From: Novosphingobium sp. AP12
GTDB lineage: Bacteria > Pseudomonadota > Alphaproteobacteria > Sphingomonadales > Sphingomonadaceae
Reading direction: 5' to 3'
Length of the DNA stretch: 64,000 bases
NCBI RefSeq assembly: GCF_000281975.1
Contig: NZ_AKKE01000171.1
Span: 1 to 64,000 of the forward strand
The notes under the pieces were generated by a model. The model was not told the origin of the DNA and ran no database searches. It worked only from the letters and a program-made list of their open reading frames with translations. Shown in pieces: positions 63,837-64,000 of this stretch. A program made the translations under genes and the position numbers. Each line of letters starts with the position of its first letter. The first letter of the stretch is position 1.

Positions 63837-64000
63837 CTAGTCCGGTTCGTACAGCTTGAGGGTGGCCTCGACGAAGGCACGGACCTGCTCATGGCCCACG
63901 GTCATGGCCACGTTGTTCTCGATGATCATCGAGCGTGCCATTGCCGAAATCAGCGCGGCGAGTGCGGCGGGCGCCATAGGCGGATCAGTGAGGCCGCGTG
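63837..64000 (-). CDS. TetR-family regulator, C-terminal end (partial)
   Basis: Only the last 53 residues are inside the window: RGLTDPPMAPAALAALIS, then AMARSMIIENNVAMTVGHEQ and VRAFVEATLKLYEPD. The composition and VRAFVEATLKLY helix fit the C-terminus of TetR/AcrR regulators. It is on the same strand as the TonB-dependent receptor, 254 nt upstream. Confidence 0.6.
   Translation of the reverse strand, partial: RGLTDPPMAPAALAALISAMARSMIIENNVAMTVGHEQVRAFVEATLKLYEPD

Overview
The window is high-GC chromosomal DNA from an alphaproteobacterium of the Sphingomonadaceae (Novosphingobium/Sphingobium-like). The family is inferred from several things read directly. There is a serine palmitoyltransferase gene next to a dedicated acyl carrier protein, the hallmark of sphingolipid-making sphingomonads. 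There are also DivK, Usg and a one-cysteine DksA, a gene-transfer-agent head cluster, a large TonB-dependent receptor, and a two-gene MetH in an operon led by an ArsR-methyltransferase fusion. The species cannot be fixed from the sequence alone. No rRNA, tRNA, CRISPR array or insertion sequence was found.

Layout. 1-2.4 kb (minus): the first three genes of an RcGTA-like gene transfer agent (small terminase, large terminase, portal cut by the window edge) with a good promoter. 2.6-6.8 kb (plus): a YqaA-type membrane protein, a dioxygenase/hydrolase/SnoaL operon of unknown substrate, Usg and an FMN reductase. 6.9-8.9 kb (minus): spt, acp and divK. 9-12.3 kb (plus): a tightly overlapping operon DUF3572-HAD-RidA-GDPD-DUF482. 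12.3-18.8 kb: Sel1 protein, DksA, PilZ, a solute-binding lipoprotein, RecQ and a Nudix protein. 19-25.4 kb (minus): the methionine operon ArsR/SAM regulator-metF-metH(N)-GNAT-metH(C) behind a perfect 22-bp palindrome. 26-28.3 kb: NAD synthase and a BrnT/BrnA toxin-antitoxin pair. 28.3-34 kb (minus): smc, two DsbA-like thioredoxins and a DciA-like protein. 34-37.8 kb (plus): mutY, a serine hydrolase and nudC, then DUF1489. 37.8-43.3 kb: mgtE, a cyclophilin, ybeY, corC, a LysR regulator and DUF2059. 43.3-47.2 kb: phoH, an RcnB-like protein, an alpha/beta hydrolase and miaB. 47.3-50.8 kb: a GIY-YIG gene between perfect inverted repeats, an HTH protein whose 3' end carries a repeat array, argS and a SPOR protein. 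50.9-56.5 kb (minus): a Tat-type aminotransferase, a TPR protein and gyrB. 56.7-60.8 kb: an RMF-like peptide, a small hydrophobic peptide with a frameshifted second copy, guaA, a GNAT and mlaA. 60.8-64 kb (minus): a DoxX-like protein, a TonB-dependent receptor and the tail of a TetR regulator.

Most of the window is housekeeping, organised in short operons with 4-8 nt stop/start overlaps. The accessory or unusual signals are the GTA cluster, the CAAGTTGAC array at the HTH/argS junction, the GIY-YIG/inverted-repeat unit, the methionine-operon palindrome with its split MetH, the paired small peptides between gyrB and guaA, and scattered REP-like hairpins.
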